Source: CAZVRZ01 sp964629965 (lineage in GTDB: Bacteria > Chloroflexota > Anaerolineae > Anaerolineales > UBA4823). Taken from it: a DNA stretch of 46,069 nt. The notes beneath the pieces are model-generated. The model searched no databases. It saw only the letters and a program-made list of their open reading frames with translations, and had not been told where the DNA came from. The translations under genes and the position numbers were made by a program. The DNA lies in contig CAZVRZ010000023.1 of NCBI GenBank assembly GCA_964629965.1, positions 1-46,069 of the forward strand, read 5' to 3'. Below, piece by piece: positions 28,179 through 35,194 of this stretch (position 1 is its first letter; every line of letters begins with the position of its first letter).

Positions 28179-30503
28179 TCAAAAACGCTTACGCATACGT
28201 TCCCATTCGACTGAAAGACGCCGTTTGATTTCAGCATAAACACGCGCCGCCAATTCGTCGATATCTACATCTTTACGCTCAGCCTGCTCTTCTCCTTCTG
28301 CAGCGCCTTCTGACTCAGCCTCGGTGGAAGAGGCGCTGGCGGCAGGTTGAGATTCTGCTGCGCCGGCTGGTGCTGCTTCAGATCGCTGTATCACGATGAG
28401 GTTGCTTGCCGGCAGGCTCTGGGGAGCCTGGTGTGGTTCAGGGTGGCTTTGCACTTCGGATGATCCTTGATCGCCCTCAGCCGCACCAGGTTTGGTTGGC
28501 AAAGGTATGAACTGCTCTTCTGCAGCGGTATGATCCGGCTCGCGTTGAACACGCACAGGTTGAACCGTGGAGACAAGAGGTTTTCGATCAGGAGCAGGTG
28601 TTGGCAGCGATACAGCGGCTGGTGCACCTCGGCCTAACACAGCCGGGGGGATTTCGCCACGATGTTCTTTATCGCCGCGATGCACTTTATCGCCCTCGTC
28701 ACCCTGACGTTGGACGACTTCTAGAGAGGCTGCCTGTTTCCTCTCAGCAGGTTGGCTTGCAGATGGTTTGCCAGGAGGTTCCTGTCCAATCAAATGCCAT
28801 AAATCTGCAGGCAAAGCACCAATATCCGTCTCCACCATTGGAGAAACAGGAGATGTTTTTTCTTCAGAACGATGATCCTTTTCTCCGGCTGCTGGTTCCT
28901 CACCAAGATATTTTCTTTCGATATCTTCTAATGGAAAGGACGTCTCCGCAGGAGATACTTCCGCAGGAATGGCAGCGCCAGGTAGATCCACAGCCACAGT
29001 CTTAGAAGGCTCGTCTCTGGCAGGAGTGGGTTCGGCAGATCTTTGCACCGCAGCACTGGTCGGGGACTGAGCCGGGGAGGGCAGCGAGGTTGGACGCTTC
29101 CGGCGAGGCATGACCACTTCGACCGACGAATCGGTCGGTTGGCCAGAGGTTACTTTGCCCAGATACTCTTGAACCGGCTCAAAGTGCTTCGCCTCTTCTG
29201 GCGGGAGCAGCGGTTGTAACTCAATATTTGCATCGCTTGCATCCAGCCAGGGAGACGGCCGAATCACATCTACAGTACCTGTCGAAGAGGGTTCTTGGGG
29301 CGAACCCGATAGTGCAGCCGGTAGAACATCGGTGGGTAAAACCCTCTCTGCCGGTGGGGCGACAGGCGCCTCGGTTGAAGGAAGATGCTGGACGGGCCAA
29401 ATATCCTGCAGAGCAAGAGTATCTTCTTCTGGTTTGGGCTGGATCAGTGCGCTGGAGTTCATCGCCGCGCTAGAGTTCACTGCCGGGGTAGAGTTCACCG
29501 CCGCACTGGAGTTCACCATTGTATCTTCTGATGGCAGGCGCTGAACAGCAGGCGGTGGCGTGACCGAAGTTGGAGCACTACGGTTCGCACCGGTGTCGGG
29601 TTCCAACAGCAGTTTCCCACGCCGTGGGGAGGCAAGGGGCTCCTGGCTGGGCGCTTTGGAAGGGCTTTCTGGCGCCAAGCGACCCGTATCGCCGCGCTGC
29701 ATCTCTCTATCAACGGCAGGCGGGCTTGCCTGAGAAAACGGTTGTTCCATCTCTCTTTGGATCGCAGGGGCAGGTGAGGGAATTGGAGAAGTTAGGGGAG
29801 CAGGCAGCTCCGAGACCACTGATTTACGAGTTTGCGGCGGCCGTTCCCCCGCCGAAGGCTGTGACAAAGGTGTTTCATCCCGCTCGTCAAATATCGACCT
29901 CGATTCAAGTGTACGCATTCCCTCCGACGGTACCTCCGTAAGATTCTCGCCCGCGGTGATTGGTACCGCCCTGGCCTGCTGTTCTGCCATGTTTTTTTGC
30001 TCGTGCAGGCGTACTATATTTTGCAACCTGCGCCAGGTAGCATCCTCATCGCCGGCCTTCTTAGCAGCATCGCCGGCTGCTTTCGGTTCGGCGCGCCGTT
30101 GAACAGTGGAATCCGTATCAGTACCTGGAATGGCTATGAGATTGGCAGCCGCGACGGGGTTGGTCGCCGCGACGGGGTTGGTCGCCGCGACGGGGTTGGT
30201 CGCCGTGTTCCGCCCCGTTTCTATGTCTGGAGGAATAAGAGGGCGAAAGGTGGAAGCAAGCATTGCCTGAACGACAGGCGCTGGGTCATCAGGCAAGAGT
30301 GTATACGGCCATGGTTTGTATGACAGTTGTTGCTCACCTGCCTGTTCCACAGGGAGAATTTCAGGCAATTTTCCTGAGCGGTGGAGTTCACCGCCAGCAC
30401 TGGCTGCTCCCGATTCCACCTGACGGAATAGAGCTGTTGTAGCCTGGTGCCTTTGCACCCGTTGTATCAATCGATTTCCAAAGCCGCGCCGTGTTCGTAA
30501 CAT
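28179..30503 (-). CDS. Long disordered eCIS protein with conserved C-terminal helix
   Basis: The product (774 aa from ATG 30503, with GAGG five bases upstream) is dominated by Pro, Ala, Glu, Ser and Gln and has no globular domain visible. Its last 28 residues (DIDELAARVYAEIKRRLSVEWERMRKRF) resemble the helix of the neighbouring 74-aa protein. The N-terminus is basic (RTRRGFGNRLIQRVQRHQ). It contains three in-frame tandem or single mini-hairpin repeats that encode PVAATN, AVNSS-like and GDKxHR stretches. Its place between tube 2 and the LysM gene is where many eCIS loci have a variable low-complexity protein. Function is unknown; a tether, or a chaperone acting through the C-terminal helix, is possible. 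Confidence 0.8.
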   Translation of the reverse strand: MLRTRRGFGNRLIQRVQRHQATTALFRQVESGAASAGGELHRSGKLPEILPVEQAGEQQLSYKPWPYTLLPDDPAPVVQAMLASTFRPLIPPDIETGRNTATNPVAATNPVAATNPVAAANLIAIPGTDTDSTVQRRAEPKAAGDAAKKAGDEDATWRRLQNIVRLHEQKNMAEQQARAVPITAGENLTEVPSEGMRTLESRSIFDERDETPLSQPSAGERPPQTRKSVVSELPAPLTSPIPSPAPAIQREMEQPFSQASPPAVDREMQRGDTGRLAPESPSKAPSQEPLASPRRGKLLLEPDTGANRSAPTSVTPPPAVQRLPSEDTMVNSSAAVNSTPAVNSSAAMNSSALIQPKPEEDTLALQDIWPVQHLPSTEAPVAPPAERVLPTDVLPAALSGSPQEPSSTGTVDVIRPSPWLDASDANIELQPLLPPEEAKHFEPVQEYLGKVTSGQPTDSSVEVVMPRRKRPTSLPSPAQSPTSAAVQRSAEPTPARDEPSKTVAVDLPGAAIPAEVSPAETSFPLEDIERKYLGEEPAAGEKDHRSEEKTSPVSPMVETDIGALPADLWHLIGQEPPGKPSASQPAERKQAASLEVVQRQGDEGDKVHRGDKEHRGEIPPAVLGRGAPAAVSLPTPAPDRKPLVSTVQPVRVQREPDHTAAEEQFIPLPTKPGAAEGDQGSSEVQSHPEPHQAPQSLPASNLIVIQRSEAAPAGAAESQPAASASSTEAESEGAAEGEEQAERKDVDIDELAARVYAEIKRRLSVEWERMRKRF
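28659..28693. repeat. Two in-frame 18-nt mini-hairpins
   Basis: GCGAT-GCACTTT-ATCGC (28677-28693) is perfect. A second unit (28659-28675, loop GTTCTTT) has four of five pairs. On the minus strand they encode GDKVHR and GDKEHR in the disordered protein. Confidence 0.75.
29455..29526. repeat. 18-nt tandem repeat in the disordered protein gene
   Basis: Four units start with GAGTTC at 29455, 29473, 29491 and 29509 and encode the NSSAAV/NSSAAM/NSTPAV stretch. GGT-AGAGTTC-ACC pairing survives in one unit; the others are degraded relatives of the 5-7-5 hairpin with loop GGAGTTC. Confidence 0.7.
30151..30204. repeat. Three perfect 18-nt tandem mini-hairpins
   Basis: GCGAC-GGGGTTG-GTCGC plus C occurs three times without change (30151, 30169, 30187). 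It is read in frame as PVAATN repeats. The stem differs from other copies of the family but stays complementary. Confidence 0.9.
30378..30394. repeat. Single 5-7-5 mini-hairpin in coding sequence
   Basis: GCGGT-GGAGTTC-ACCGC, a perfect 5-bp stem with a seven-base loop, encodes GGELHR near the N-terminus of the disordered protein. Confidence 0.75.
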
Positions 30504-30573
30504 CATTACCTCTACGGTGGCAGTACAAACCATCGCTGCGGTATAACCGCTGCAGGATCAGTCACTGCTCACC

Positions 30574-31017
30574 TCATGCCAAAGTAACCGAAATCTCACC
30601 GCAAGCCAGATCCAGTGTTTGGATGGCGACTGCGTTAGCATCTGATTTTATCTGCGGACCGCTCCATTTGACCGGGTAAGCAGAATCCAGGTTCCAGGTA
30701 ATTACCGGGTTCAAGGCTACATCCAGAAGAGTAATAGAGATCGGCTTCCGAACAAACTCTTCTCCCATGGTTTTAACAAACCAATCCACCAATTCGGTTT
30801 TACCAATCCCATTCTTCAGGCTCACCTTACCTCCTTTGCGTCTTCCAGGTAGTTGGTGAACAAAGGTATTCAATCCACCTTCCTTGACCTCTTCGATTTC
30901 CCATTCTACATTCGGCAGTGTACACTCTGTGAACGCTGCTTGCGCCTTACCATCAACCTCTACTACAAACCGGAAGGAGGGATTTATTTGCAATCGAATT
31001 TTGTCATCACCTGACAT
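30574..31017 (-). CDS. Inner tube protein, second copy (gp19-like)
   Basis: The 147-aa protein is a T4 gp19-type tail tube protein (PSFRFVVEVDGKAQAAFTECTLPNVEWEIEEVKEGG, then LPGRRKGGKVSLKNGIGKTELVDWF and ITWNLDSAYPVKWSGPQIKSDANAVAIQTLDLACG). Its N-terminus is longer and its sequence differs from the first tube gene, which suggests it caps the tube at the baseplate (Afp5-like) rather than polymerising. TAATG links it to the 74-aa gene by a one-base overlap, with AAGGAGG upstream. Confidence 0.93.
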   Translation of the reverse strand: MSGDDKIRLQINPSFRFVVEVDGKAQAAFTECTLPNVEWEIEEVKEGGLNTFVHQLPGRRKGGKVSLKNGIGKTELVDWFVKTMGEEFVRKPISITLLDVALNPVITWNLDSAYPVKWSGPQIKSDANAVAIQTLDLACGEISVTLA

Positions 31018-31241
31018 TAGCGACCTCCTTGGTGGCGTATACCTTGTGACAAGAAGCGATAACGCTCAAATTCATATTTCATATCCAACAAGAGCCGAGC
31101 ATACACCCGATCTGCAATCTGCCTCACCATCTCGGGCGTGATTGCTGAACCATGATCGCCAGTTTGCGGAGACCTTTCTGCAAGAGACTGGATATTCGCT
31201 CCACCTGACCCTGATACAGACGTACCATTATCATCTGCCAT
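31017..31241 (-). CDS. Small conserved eCIS helical protein
   Basis: This 74-aa protein has a flexible Gly/Ser-rich first third and a C-terminal helix (ITPEMVRQIADRVYARLLLDMKYEFERYRF). Similar short proteins with an ADRVY-type helix occur between tube genes in eCIS loci, without a proven role. The same motif (AARVYAEIKRRLSVEWERMR) ends the long disordered protein encoded two genes downstream. The stop overlaps the next start (TAATG). It is probably a structural adaptor or chaperone; this is an inference. Confidence 0.75.
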   Translation of the reverse strand: MADDNGTSVSGSGGANIQSLAERSPQTGDHGSAITPEMVRQIADRVYARLLLDMKYEFERYRFLSQGIRHQGGR

Positions 31242-31259
31242 GAGGCATGCTCCTAAGAA

Positions 31260-31281
31260 CTGCGGTAAAAAGCCACCGCAG
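31260..31281. repeat. Intergenic mini-hairpin with 7-bp stem
   Basis: CTGCGGT (31260-31266) pairs with ACCGCAG (31275-31281) around loop AAAAAGCC. It lies between the chaperone-like and the 74-aa genes and resembles the units of the 9121 array. Confidence 0.7.
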
Positions 31282-31340
31282 CGATATAAACAAGGCTACC
31301 GAGATTGCAGTGAATACCATAAATTCCATTTCTACAACGC

Positions 31341-31706
31341 CTATCCCAGGGGGGCTACCTGGATCTCAAACCGGTTGCTGCAATGCGGGCAAACCACCCC
31401 CAACTGGATGCTTTCCTGGCTGTTGAGGCGCATATAAACATCTTCAAGATAAGCCATATCCGAGGCAAACAGGCCTTCGATTATTTGAGGCGTTAGGGGA
31501 GCAATGTCACCCAGTTGAACGATCACGCGGCTAAGCAATATGACTGGCAAGTAAGCATCATTCGCCTGAACGCGAGGGTCCTGGAGCGCATTGATCTCAT
31601 CGATGGCTACAGCTAAACGCATTCTGCCTGTCTTGTGCAGCCGGCCCTCTTGATCTAAAAAACCACGTGGTAATGTAAATTCGTATTCTGTTTGCACGCT
31701 CATCAT
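31341..31706 (-). CDS. Tail assembly chaperone-like protein with CPHC motif
   Basis: The 121-aa protein has the pattern of phage/CIS tail assembly proteins (EFTLPRGFLDQEGRLHKTGRMRLAVAIDEINALQD, then AYLPVILLSRVIVQLGDI, LTPQIIEGLFASDMAYLEDVYMRLN) and ends with a CPHC half zinc finger (VVCPHCSNRFEIQV). It probably assists baseplate or hub assembly rather than being a particle component. GAGG stands four bases before the first ATG and seven before the second (31703), which may be the true start. It lies after the first tube gene, behind a hairpin and a 16-nt repeat. Confidence 0.8.
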   Translation of the reverse strand: MMSVQTEYEFTLPRGFLDQEGRLHKTGRMRLAVAIDEINALQDPRVQANDAYLPVILLSRVIVQLGDIAPLTPQIIEGLFASDMAYLEDVYMRLNSQESIQLGVVCPHCSNRFEIQVAPLG

Positions 31707-31801
31707 GCAACCTCACAGATCCATAAGATTGAGGGGTAGAACAACCCCAAGGGACAAACCACCCCGGCAGTATCACCACCGTTAGCGAAATTACCGCACA
31801 A

Positions 31802-31817
31802 GAGTTGTACTCAACTC
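31802..31817. repeat. 6-4-6 TACT mini-hairpin
   Basis: GAGTTG-TACT-CAACTC, a perfect six-base stem with TACT loop, lies in the gap downstream of the first tube gene. Confidence 0.75.
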
Positions 31818-31823
31818 AGTGAA

Positions 31824-31866
31824 CTTGGTGTGGTGGAACCTCCCAACGGGGGTTCCACCACACAAG
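31824..31866. terminator. Hairpin downstream of the main tube gene
   Basis: TGTGGTGGAACC (31829-31840) pairs with GGTTCCACCACA (31851-31862), and CTTG/CAAG extends the stem past one bulged G. There is no long T tract. It may be an attenuator or mRNA-protecting structure that keeps sheath and tube levels above those of downstream genes. Confidence 0.6.
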
Positions 31867-31889
31867 CATGTGTATACATTGCCACGATA

Positions 31890-32330
31890 TTACTTAACGC
31901 GTTTGATGTATTCGTGAGCAATCACCATTTCTTCAATACCGATCTCGTTGCTGTCGGCTTTGGGCTGCGGGCCGGAAATTTTCAAAGGCCAGGCACGCTC
32001 AAAATTCCAACGAGCAATCTCTTTCAGCGATTGATCATACATGACAATGGAGCCATCACGGCGGGCAGAGTCCACCTTACCATCCTCTACCATTTTGCGC
32101 CATTTCCAGGCATCCATGTTCTTGGTGATACCACGCTTTAAGGTGATATTTTCCCACTTCAGCCTGCCAGGGATCTTCATCACCACTTCATTACCCTTCT
32201 CAGTAACAACCTTGTGTTCGATCACTTCATGCTCGGAACCAAGACCCGAGCATTCTGTGAAAAACCCAGTGATCATGCCCTGAATATCTACGGCGAAATG
32301 AAAACCAACAAGGGGATCTTCTTGTGCCAT
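31890..32330 (-). CDS. Inner tube protein, first copy (gp19-like)
   Basis: The 146-aa product is a T4 gp19-type tube protein (DPLVGFHFAVDIQGMITGFFTECSGLGSEHEVIEHKVV, then IPGRLKWENITLKRGITKNMDAWKWRKMV and IARWNFERAWPLKISGPQPKADSNEIGIEEMVIAHE). Hexamers of such proteins stack to form the inner tube that is driven out. It follows the sheath gene by 32 bases with AAGGA before the ATG, so sheath and tube should be made together. It is the more canonical of the two tube copies and probably forms the bulk of the tube. Confidence 0.95.
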   Translation of the reverse strand: MAQEDPLVGFHFAVDIQGMITGFFTECSGLGSEHEVIEHKVVTEKGNEVVMKIPGRLKWENITLKRGITKNMDAWKWRKMVEDGKVDSARRDGSIVMYDQSLKEIARWNFERAWPLKISGPQPKADSNEIGIEEMVIAHEYIKRVK

Positions 32331-32362
32331 CGGTCAATCCTTTCTCAAAAAACTTTCATTAT

Positions 32363-33892
32363 TTAGGCGGCATTCGCGCCGGCCCACTGGCTGATACGGA
32401 AGATGACGAACTCCGCAGGCTTGACCGGAGCCAGACCAACTTCGATGATCAACTGGCCCAAATCTCGAATCTCTAGCGGGTTCAATTCTTCGTCGCATTT
32501 GACATAAAAAGCCTGTTCGGGTGTCAGGCCAAAGAGAGCGCCGCCGCGCCAAACCACTTTGAGGAATGAGGTTACATCGCGCGTCACCTTTGCCCATAAC
32601 GTGTAATCATTAGGTTCAAAAACCACCCAGGCCAGGCCAATTTCCATAGACGCTTCGACCATGATAAACAAACGGCGCACATTGATGTAACGCCAAGCGC
32701 CATTGCTGCTCAAGGTGCGAGCGCCCCATACACGGATACCACGTCCTGGGAAGGAACGGATGCAATTGACACCGATGGGGTTCAGCACATCCTGCTCGCC
32801 TTTGCTGATCTGGAGTTCGAGGTCAATCGCTCCAAGAACGATCTGGTTGGCAGGCGCTTTGTGAACGCCACGATTAGCATCCTCACGATTGTAAATTCCA
32901 ACCACATGACCGCTGGGAGGAACCAATTTCGTTGTGCTGCCGCTCCCGCTCAGATCTGCGATCTTGATCCAGGGATAATACATGGCAGCATAAGAAGTAT
33001 CGAAATTGACATACATGCGCCATTCTTTGGCTTGCTGCGCATTCAGCCCTGGCGGGGCATCGAGCACGGCAAAGCGATAACGCATTTGCTCGCAGTGGGC
33101 TATCATGGCTGTCTGGATCATTTTGACGCGCTCTTTGGCCGTATCGGTGCCATCGTAACCAGCCATGGCATCAGGACAGATCACCAAACGGATATCATCC
33201 AAAGCCTCCAGGCCGCTTAACCCAGTGCGATCTGTTGGGTCGCCTATAAAATCGGCAGCAGACAACGGTTTGATCCCGCCGCCCACAAGCGTGTAAACGC
33301 CATCTTCGGGCAAGGCGCTGGCAGCACCGGCATCGGCAATGGCAATCGTCTCAAAGACAGCATCGCCAGCGTATCCTTCTCCCTTCTTCATCGAGAGCGT
33401 CTTGCTTTCACCGCCCACGGTCACGATAAAAGTGTCTTCTCCCGCAGCCTTAACGATCACTTGTAAACCATTCGCTCCAGGGCCAGGGAACTTAGATACA
33501 ACTTTGAAACTGGTCCCTTTGGTTTTGGAAGGAATCGCAACCTGCGCTGCCTGGATATCTCCCGTTGATTCCTTCAGAGCACGCAAGCTGGTTACATAGC
33601 AAGGACCGCCGCCGTTTGCAAAGTAACCATAGACTGCATCTGGTAGAAACGCACCGGAGGTAAATTCACCAAAAATTTCGGTGAACTGGGTCCAACTGGT
33701 CACCAAAGTGGCCTTGTTCAGGCATGATTCCACTGCCACGCGCTGTCCGGTAGCAGCATCAATTGCCTTTAGGCTGGCCTCAGCCGTAATACCAACGAAG
33801 GCAGCCGTGGAAGTACCCACAGCTTCGATCGGCTTAGTTCCGCGGTCTACTTCTTCAACATAGACCCCCGGAGACGCATAAGCTAGTGCCAT
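32363..33892 (-). CDS. Contractile tail sheath protein
   Basis: The 509-aa protein has the sheath signature MALAYASPGVYVEEVDRG at the start and the C-terminal polymerisation domain (GVHKAPANQIVLGAIDLELQISKGEQDVLNPIGVNCIRSFPGRGIRVWGARTLS, ending LIIEVGLAPVKPAEFVIFRISQW). The sheath surrounds the tube and shortens to eject it. Only one sheath gene is present, whereas Afp-type particles have three. GGAGG lies six bases before the ATG. A 274-base repeat-bearing gap precedes it, which may hold its own promoter. Confidence 0.97.
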   Translation of the reverse strand: MALAYASPGVYVEEVDRGTKPIEAVGTSTAAFVGITAEASLKAIDAATGQRVAVESCLNKATLVTSWTQFTEIFGEFTSGAFLPDAVYGYFANGGGPCYVTSLRALKESTGDIQAAQVAIPSKTKGTSFKVVSKFPGPGANGLQVIVKAAGEDTFIVTVGGESKTLSMKKGEGYAGDAVFETIAIADAGAASALPEDGVYTLVGGGIKPLSAADFIGDPTDRTGLSGLEALDDIRLVICPDAMAGYDGTDTAKERVKMIQTAMIAHCEQMRYRFAVLDAPPGLNAQQAKEWRMYVNFDTSYAAMYYPWIKIADLSGSGSTTKLVPPSGHVVGIYNREDANRGVHKAPANQIVLGAIDLELQISKGEQDVLNPIGVNCIRSFPGRGIRVWGARTLSSNGAWRYINVRRLFIMVEASMEIGLAWVVFEPNDYTLWAKVTRDVTSFLKVVWRGGALFGLTPEQAFYVKCDEELNPLEIRDLGQLIIEVGLAPVKPAEFVIFRISQWAGANAA

Positions 33893-33991
33893 AACAATCC
33901 TCCTACTTTCTTTATTAGTTATCCAAAATACTTTTGTTTCGCCCCTGGCTTATTCGCAGTGATCTTGACTTTGAATACCAAGGGGAGAACT

Positions 33992-34008
33992 GCGATGTTG
34001 TGTACCGC
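33992..34008. repeat. 5-7-5 mini-hairpin upstream of the sheath gene
   Basis: GCGAT-GTTGTGT-ACCGC pairs over five bases with one wobble. It matches the layout of the other 17-nt units. Confidence 0.6.
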
Positions 34009-34028
34009 AATCGTCTAGCTAATCGGTA

Positions 34029-34151
34029 TCATGATCTGGCATAAACCTCCTTTGGCGGTGATCTCGAAAGCAGCGCATTATCTGGTGGTGAAGGCGTTGT
34101 ACTCAAAGGCAGTGTACTCAAAGGCGTTGTACTCAACGCACGGGTAACCAT
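34029..34151 (-). CDS. Possible 40-aa peptide made of LSTTP repeats
   Basis: An ATG at 34151 with AGGAGG eleven bases upstream opens a 40-codon frame. Residues 5-20 are ALSTTPLSTLPLSTTP, produced by three 15-nt TACT units. No homologue is recognised. It starts 16 bases after the DUF4255 stop, so it could be translated from the same mRNA. It may equally be a by-product of repeat insertion next to a strong ribosome site. Confidence 0.3.
   Translation of the reverse strand: MVTRALSTTPLSTLPLSTTPSPPDNALLSRSPPKEVYARS
34093..34139. repeat. Three 15-nt tandem TACT units
   Basis: Units start at 34093, 34108 and 34123, each with the core TGTACTCA. The last is a perfect 6-4-6 hairpin (GCGTTG-TACT-CAACGC, 34124-34139). 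Confidence 0.75.
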
Positions 34152-34166
34152 AATTCCTATAACCTC

Positions 34167-35048
34167 CTATCCCAGGTCGATATCATAATCTTCGTAGCGA
34201 TGCGCTTTATCGCCCGCTTCGCCAGGCTTTATAGGAAGTGATATTTTCTTTTCCTTGGGTTTACCATCAGGAGGCCAGGCAACCAGGGTGTATTCGCCAG
34301 GCAAAAGCGCTCCGAGGGTAAATTGTCCCTGTTCGTTGGTAGTATCAAACAAACCAGTTCCTTTGATAGCCACCTGGATATCTTTTTGGGGTATCTTCTG
34401 CTTGCATATCTGCCCACCCACAAAAATGAGATCTACATCAACTGCCCCAGAAGAAAATGTCTGGTACTGGGGCAACGTGCGTGCCTGTCCCACACGCATC
34501 GAAAAGATCCGAACAGCAGGGCCGGTGACTTCTTTCCAGGGATCCAGCGCTAAAGTGACAATGAATGCAATGCTCGGGCGCATTTCGTTATCCAGCGAGC
34601 TCCACACTTCAGCCGGGTTGGTCAACTTATCATGAACAGCCAGGTGAGATTGAATTTCAAAGGGTGGTTTTTTTAGAGAGCCCACTAAACGGTCATCGGG
34701 AAAGATGGGGAAACGGAACAACGCCATCAGAGTACGTGTCAGCAGGCGATGCTCGTCCTCTGGCTCTGAAGCCCAGGTAGTCAGCATATACAAACAATCA
34801 ACCCGGAATGGCGTACGTTTCATCTTCACCTGGTTATCACCATTGCCGCCCGGTATGCGTTCCCATTGGTGCTGGCGCAGAGTGACATTTTCCCTTAGAT
34901 CGTACAAGAAAAAATTCACCGTCGGCCTGGATAGCCGCGCACTCCATTCCCTCTTGGGCTGATGGAAACTGATATCAATCTCGCCATTTTTAATCGGCAG
35001 TTCGGCGATCAACAATTGTCGGATAGTTTCGTCCAAATCAGCGATCAT
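34167..35048 (-). CDS. DUF4255 protein with transthyretin-like C-terminal domain (Afp16-like)
   Basis: The product (293 aa from ATG 35048) starts MIADLDETIRQLLIAELP, the usual DUF4255 opening; the longer frame upstream runs through a repeat and was rejected. Residues 1-190 form the DUF4255 domain, related to tail terminators that cap the tube and sheath. Residues about 205-285 are a carboxypeptidase regulatory-like beta-sandwich (VGGQICKQKIPQKDIQVAIKGTG, then TTNEQGQFTLGALLPGEYTLVAW). AAGGA lies nine bases before the ATG. A GDKAHR stretch near the C-terminus comes from a mini-hairpin repeat. It lies just upstream of the sheath gene. Confidence 0.9.
   Translation of the reverse strand: MIADLDETIRQLLIAELPIKNGEIDISFHQPKREWSARLSRPTVNFFLYDLRENVTLRQHQWERIPGGNGDNQVKMKRTPFRVDCLYMLTTWASEPEDEHRLLTRTLMALFRFPIFPDDRLVGSLKKPPFEIQSHLAVHDKLTNPAEVWSSLDNEMRPSIAFIVTLALDPWKEVTGPAVRIFSMRVGQARTLPQYQTFSSGAVDVDLIFVGGQICKQKIPQKDIQVAIKGTGLFDTTNEQGQFTLGALLPGEYTLVAWPPDGKPKEKKISLPIKPGEAGDKAHRYEDYDIDLG
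34197..34213. repeat. 5-7-5 mini-hairpin in the DUF4255 gene
   Basis: GCGAT-GCGCTTT-ATCGC is a perfect unit. In frame it encodes GDKAHR a few codons before the stop. Confidence 0.75.
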
Positions 35049-35080
35049 AAATTCTATCCTTCTTCCTTGGCATTGTACCC

Positions 35081-35131
35081 ATCGAGGAGTACGCTGGAAT
35101 ACAGCTTCGACCTCGGGGCAGGCCCAACTCA
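35081..35131. repeat. 52-bp interspersed repeat, intergenic copy
   Basis: This is the partner of 17482-17532 (about 46 of 52 identical by eye), here in the gap between the DUF4157 and DUF4255 genes. TACT-family hairpins follow it directly. Confidence 0.75.
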
Positions 35132-35143
35132 GTTGCACTCAAC

Positions 35144-35159
35144 GCGTTGTACCCAACGC
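35144..35159. repeat. 6-4-6 mini-hairpin, intergenic
   Basis: GCGTTG-TACC-CAACGC, a perfect stem with a variant loop, lies in the gap downstream of the DUF4157 gene. Confidence 0.7.
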
Positions 35160-35194
35160 ACTCGTCTTCTTCTTCCGTCTGTCTCTGAGCTAGT

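Larger units (their letters stand above)
33893..34166. other. Repeat-bearing gap upstream of the sheath gene
   Basis: The gap holds both mini-hairpin families, a 40-codon reading frame with a ribosome site, and AAAGGAGG followed by a seven-codon frame (34019-34042, MPDHDTD). No clear promoter box was found. A further 29-codon frame (34003 to about 33920) lacks a start codon and may be a gene remnant. Confidence 0.5.

Noticed and set aside
30151..30204. CRISPR-like tandem array
   Set aside because: Units are 18 bases with no spacers, in frame in a gene, and no cas genes are near. It belongs to the mini-hairpin family.
33919..34008. 29-codon frame reading IAVHNIAVLPLVFKVKITANKPGAKQ-like sequence
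   Set aside because: It has no start codon, and a mini-hairpin forms its first codons. It may be a gene remnant but cannot be supported as a gene.
35049..35138. Upstream extension of the DUF4255 frame
   Set aside because: The extra 30 codons translate the 52-bp repeat and have no ribosome site; the family N-terminus MIADLDE fits the ATG at 35048.
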